This document shows positions 5,400 to 7,061 of a stretch of 7,061 nt of DNA, one piece after another. The notes below the pieces were generated by a model, which saw only the letters and a list, made by a program, of their open reading frames with translations, did no database searches and was not told the origin of the DNA. Location of the stretch: NCBI GenBank assembly GCA_964481655.1, contig CAYZVO010000315.1, positions 1-7,061 of the forward strand. The letters are read 5' to 3'. Made by a program: the position numbers and the translations under genes. Each line of letters opens with the position of its first letter. Positions within the stretch are counted from its first letter, which is position 1. This DNA comes from CALDOK01 sp964481655 (GTDB taxonomy: Bacteria > Myxococcota_A > UBA796 > JAFGLY01).

Positions 5400-5867
5400 C
5401 TACAGGCTCGCCAGCCCGAAGCCCAGCCCGGTGCCCAGCATCAGCAGGAAGCCGGCGATCATCACCCCCAGCACCCGGGAGTAGCCGGGCATGGTGAGCT
5501 GCCCGGCGGCGTCCATGCGCCGGATGGTGGGAAACAGGCGCCAGAAGAACGACAGGATCGACAGCATCAGCGCGGCCACGGCCACCACCCGCATGGTGTC
5601 GTCGCCGACCACCAGGATCGCCCCCAACAGCAGGATGAAGATCAGCTTGGTGCCCGCTACCCACCAGGTCAGGTAGCGCACCAGCGCGTGGATCTCGGGG
5701 TGGGCCTTGCTGGCCTCCCAGGCGCTGAACACACCGACCGCGTTGAACTTGTCGGTGCCAGGCTGGAAATACAGGGCCGCCACGTTGGCGCACTCGAGCA
5801 GCAGGAAGACACAGCAGACGACGATCAAGACGGTCATGGCGAGCAGCTCCAGCAGGGCGTCCACCAC
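5400..5867 (-). CDS. Hypothetical four-helix integral membrane protein
   Basis: I do not recognise a family. From GTG 5867 the protein has 155 residues and four hydrophobic segments, at about 8-32, 66-87, 92-112 and 132-152. The first loop, between helices 1 and 2, is about 33 residues (FQPGTDKFNAVGVFSAWEAS). A short basic loop FPTIRRMD follows helix 3, and the C-terminus is hydrophobic with almost no tail. There are Cys-Cys in helix 1 and Trp-Trp at the start of helix 2. ATG 5837 (145 residues) is an alternative start with GGAG 9 nt upstream; the RBS for GTG 5867 would be buried in the adjacent hairpin, which favours 5837. It follows the TrpB2 gene on the same strand and may be co-transcribed. 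Its stop is 3 bp from the convergent glnII stop. That this is a real gene is likely; its function is unknown. Confidence 0.72.
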   Translation of the reverse strand: MVDALLELLAMTVLIVVCCVFLLLECANVAALYFQPGTDKFNAVGVFSAWEASKAHPEIHALVRYLTWWVAGTKLIFILLLGAILVVGDDTMRVVAVAALMLSILSFFWRLFPTIRRMDAAGQLTMPGYSRVLGVMIAGFLLMLGTGLGFGLASL

Positions 5868-5873
5868 CCATAC

Positions 5874-5903
5874 CCCCCTCTCCCCCGGTCTGGGGAGAGG
5901 GGG
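5874..5903. repeat. GC-rich hairpin, 12-bp perfect stem with 6-nt loop
   Basis: CCCCCTCTCCCC (5874-5885) pairs exactly with GGGGAGAGGGGG (5892-5903). It lies 11 nt beyond the TrpB2 stop and 6 nt before the GTG of the membrane-protein gene on the minus strand. No T-tract follows on either strand, so it is not a classical terminator. It could slow polymerase, stabilise the trpB2 mRNA end or hide the downstream RBS. Palindromes of this C/T-G/A type can be dispersed intergenic repeats, but only one copy is in this window. Confidence 0.7.
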
Positions 5904-5914
5904 CCAGGCGTCGC

Positions 5915-7061
5915 CTACTTGCTCGCCACCCGCCGCTGCACGCCCGGCACCGACGGGAAGGCCGCGGTGGTCTCCAGCGCCCGCTGCACCACGTCCTCTT
6001 CCAGGGCGTGGTCCTGCAGCCGGCCGGCCATGTACGCCTCGTAGGCGCCCAGATCGAGCAGCCCGTGGCCGGACAGGCCGAAGACGATCACCCGCTCCTC
6101 GCCCGCCTCCCGGGCCTGCTCCGCCTCACGGATGGCGGCGGCCACGGCGTGGTTGGACTCCGGCGCCGGGATGATGCCCTCGCTGCGGGCGAAGGTCAGC
6201 CCGGCCTCGAAGGTCTCGAGCTGGCCGATGGCCACCGGGTCCACCAAACCGTCCACGATGAGCTGGCTGATGAGCGGCGCCACCCCGTGGTAGCGCAGCC
6301 CGCCGGCGTGGATGGGCGGCGGCACGAACTGGTGCCCCAGGGTGTGCATGGGGATCAGCGGCGTCAGCTGCCCCAGGTCCCCGAAGTCGTAGGCCATGGG
6401 CCCGCGGGTCATGGTGGGGCAGCTCCGGGGCTCCACCGCCACGATGCGGGTGGAGGCGCCGTGGATGCGGTCTCGCACGAAGGGGAAGGACAGCCCCGCG
6501 AAGTTGCTGCCACCGCCCACGCAGCCCACCACCACGTCCGGGGCACGCTCGCCGAAGACCTCCAGCTGCTCCTGGGTCTCCAGCCCGATGATGGTCTGGT
6601 GCAGCAGCACGTGGTTGAGCACCGAGCCCAGGGAGTACTTGGTGGCCTCGTCCTCCAGGGCCCGCTCGATGGCCTCGCTGATGGCGATGCCCAGGCTGCC
6701 CGGGGTGTCGGGGTGCTCGGACAGCACCCGGCGGCCCACCGCGGTGCGCTCGCTGGGGCTGGGCACGCAGCTGGCCCCGTAGGTCTGCATCACCAGGCGC
6801 CGGTAGGGCTTCTGCTCGAAGCTCACCCGCACCATGTAGACCTCGCAGTCGAGGCCGAACTGCTGGCAGGCGTAGGACAGGGCCGTGCCCCACTGGCCCG
6901 CACCCGTCTCCGTGGTGATGCGCGAGACACCTTCCTGGGCGCAGTAGTAGGCCTGGGCCAGCGCGGTGTTGGGCTTGTGGCTGCCCGCCGGGCTGACGCC
7001 CTCGTACTTGGAGCAGGCGACAGAACGCCATGGGGTAGCATGAAAGCGGACAACCAGCGTT
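5915..7061 (-). CDS. trpB: TrpB2-type tryptophan synthase beta subunit (5' end truncated by window edge)
   Basis: PLP-dependent fold-type II enzyme that condenses indole with serine to form tryptophan. Visible from the N-terminal side: KYEGVSPAGSHKPNTAL (PLP lysine codon 6974-6976), ETGAGQWGTALSYA, VYMVRVSFEQKPYRR, SLGIAISEA, YSLGSVLNHVLLHQT, CVGGGSNFAGL (PLP phosphate loop), FVPPPIHAGGLRYHG, EGIIPAPESNHA and FGLSGHGLLDLGAY. KYEGVSPAGSHKPN and the PPPIHAGGLRYHG segment are characteristic of the TrpB2 branch rather than the TrpA-partnered TrpB1. The family normally has about 90-100 further N-terminal residues; the frame is open to the edge with no in-frame ATG, GTG or TTG in the last 50 bases, so the start lies outside. 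The first 17 or so residues before KYEG do not resemble the family. No trpA is present. Stand-alone TrpB2 proteins are thought to salvage indole. A four-helix membrane-protein gene follows after a hairpin. Confidence 0.93.
   Translation of the reverse strand, partial: TLVVRFHATPWRSVACSKYEGVSPAGSHKPNTALAQAYYCAQEGVSRITTETGAGQWGTALSYACQQFGLDCEVYMVRVSFEQKPYRRLVMQTYGASCVPSPSERTAVGRRVLSEHPDTPGSLGIAISEAIERALEDEATKYSLGSVLNHVLLHQTIIGLETQEQLEVFGERAPDVVVGCVGGGSNFAGLSFPFVRDRIHGASTRIVAVEPRSCPTMTRGPMAYDFGDLGQLTPLIPMHTLGHQFVPPPIHAGGLRYHGVAPLISQLIVDGLVDPVAIGQLETFEAGLTFARSEGIIPAPESNHAVAAAIREAEQAREAGEERVIVFGLSGHGLLDLGAYEAYMAGRLQDHALEEDVVQRALETTAAFPSVPGVQRRVASK

Noticed and set aside
6126..7053. Alternative minus-strand frames overlapping trpB2 (301 and 76 codons)
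   Set aside because: Arginine/alanine-rich shadows; the TrpB2 frame has continuous family motifs across the same bases.
1..7061. tRNA, rRNA, CRISPR array, insertion sequence or toxin-antitoxin pair
   Set aside because: Nothing with the required structure was seen: no cloverleaf, no regularly spaced direct repeats, no transposase motif and no terminal inverted repeats.

Overview
The window is about 7 kb of very GC-rich DNA (roughly 70% by eye, third codon positions almost all G or C) carrying six protein genes, four on the plus strand and two on the minus strand. No RNA gene, insertion sequence or CRISPR array is visible. The gene mix suggests a soil or sediment bacterium with sigma-54 regulation: a type II (eukaryotic-type) glutamine synthetase, a GAF-domain enhancer-binding protein, and an Ig-like/S41 peptidase. 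A myxobacterium-like or related deltaproteobacterial lineage is my best guess, but the sequence alone does not fix the taxon. Both ends cut through genes and both look slightly unusual in composition, so the window may be a complete short contig.

Left block (3-4103, plus strand): three tightly packed genes. A class I/II PLP aminotransferase, probably DapC-like and open at the left edge, overlaps by 4 bp (GTGA) an exported or membrane-anchored S41B/tricorn-type peptidase. That gene ends 10 bp before an NtrC/NifA-type sigma-54 activator (GAF, AAA+, Fis HTH). A C6/G6 hairpin at the last junction covers the activator's ribosome binding site and suggests translational coupling.

Centre (4104-4361): a 258-bp non-coding control region. 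It holds three copies of a dyad, TCCTAC-N6-GTRGGA, followed by a textbook -24/-12 sigma-54 promoter (TGGCACG-N4-TTGCT). The -24 box is also the right arm of an 8-bp perfect inverted repeat. The promoter points at glnII (4362-5396), the type II glutamine synthetase. The simplest model is that the activator encoded just upstream binds the dyads and drives glnII from a distance, making a self-contained nitrogen-assimilation regulatory cassette. The dyad matches neither the NifA (TGT-N10-ACA) nor the NtrC consensus, which makes this the most interesting part of the window.

Right block (5400-7061, minus strand): a four-helix membrane protein of unknown function converges on glnII with only 3 bp between the two stop codons. 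Upstream of it lies a TrpB2-type tryptophan synthase beta subunit, truncated by the right edge. A GC-rich 12-bp-stem hairpin sits in the 47-bp gap between them. The minus-strand genes encode Leu-Glu pairs differently from the plus-strand genes, so the two blocks may have different histories.
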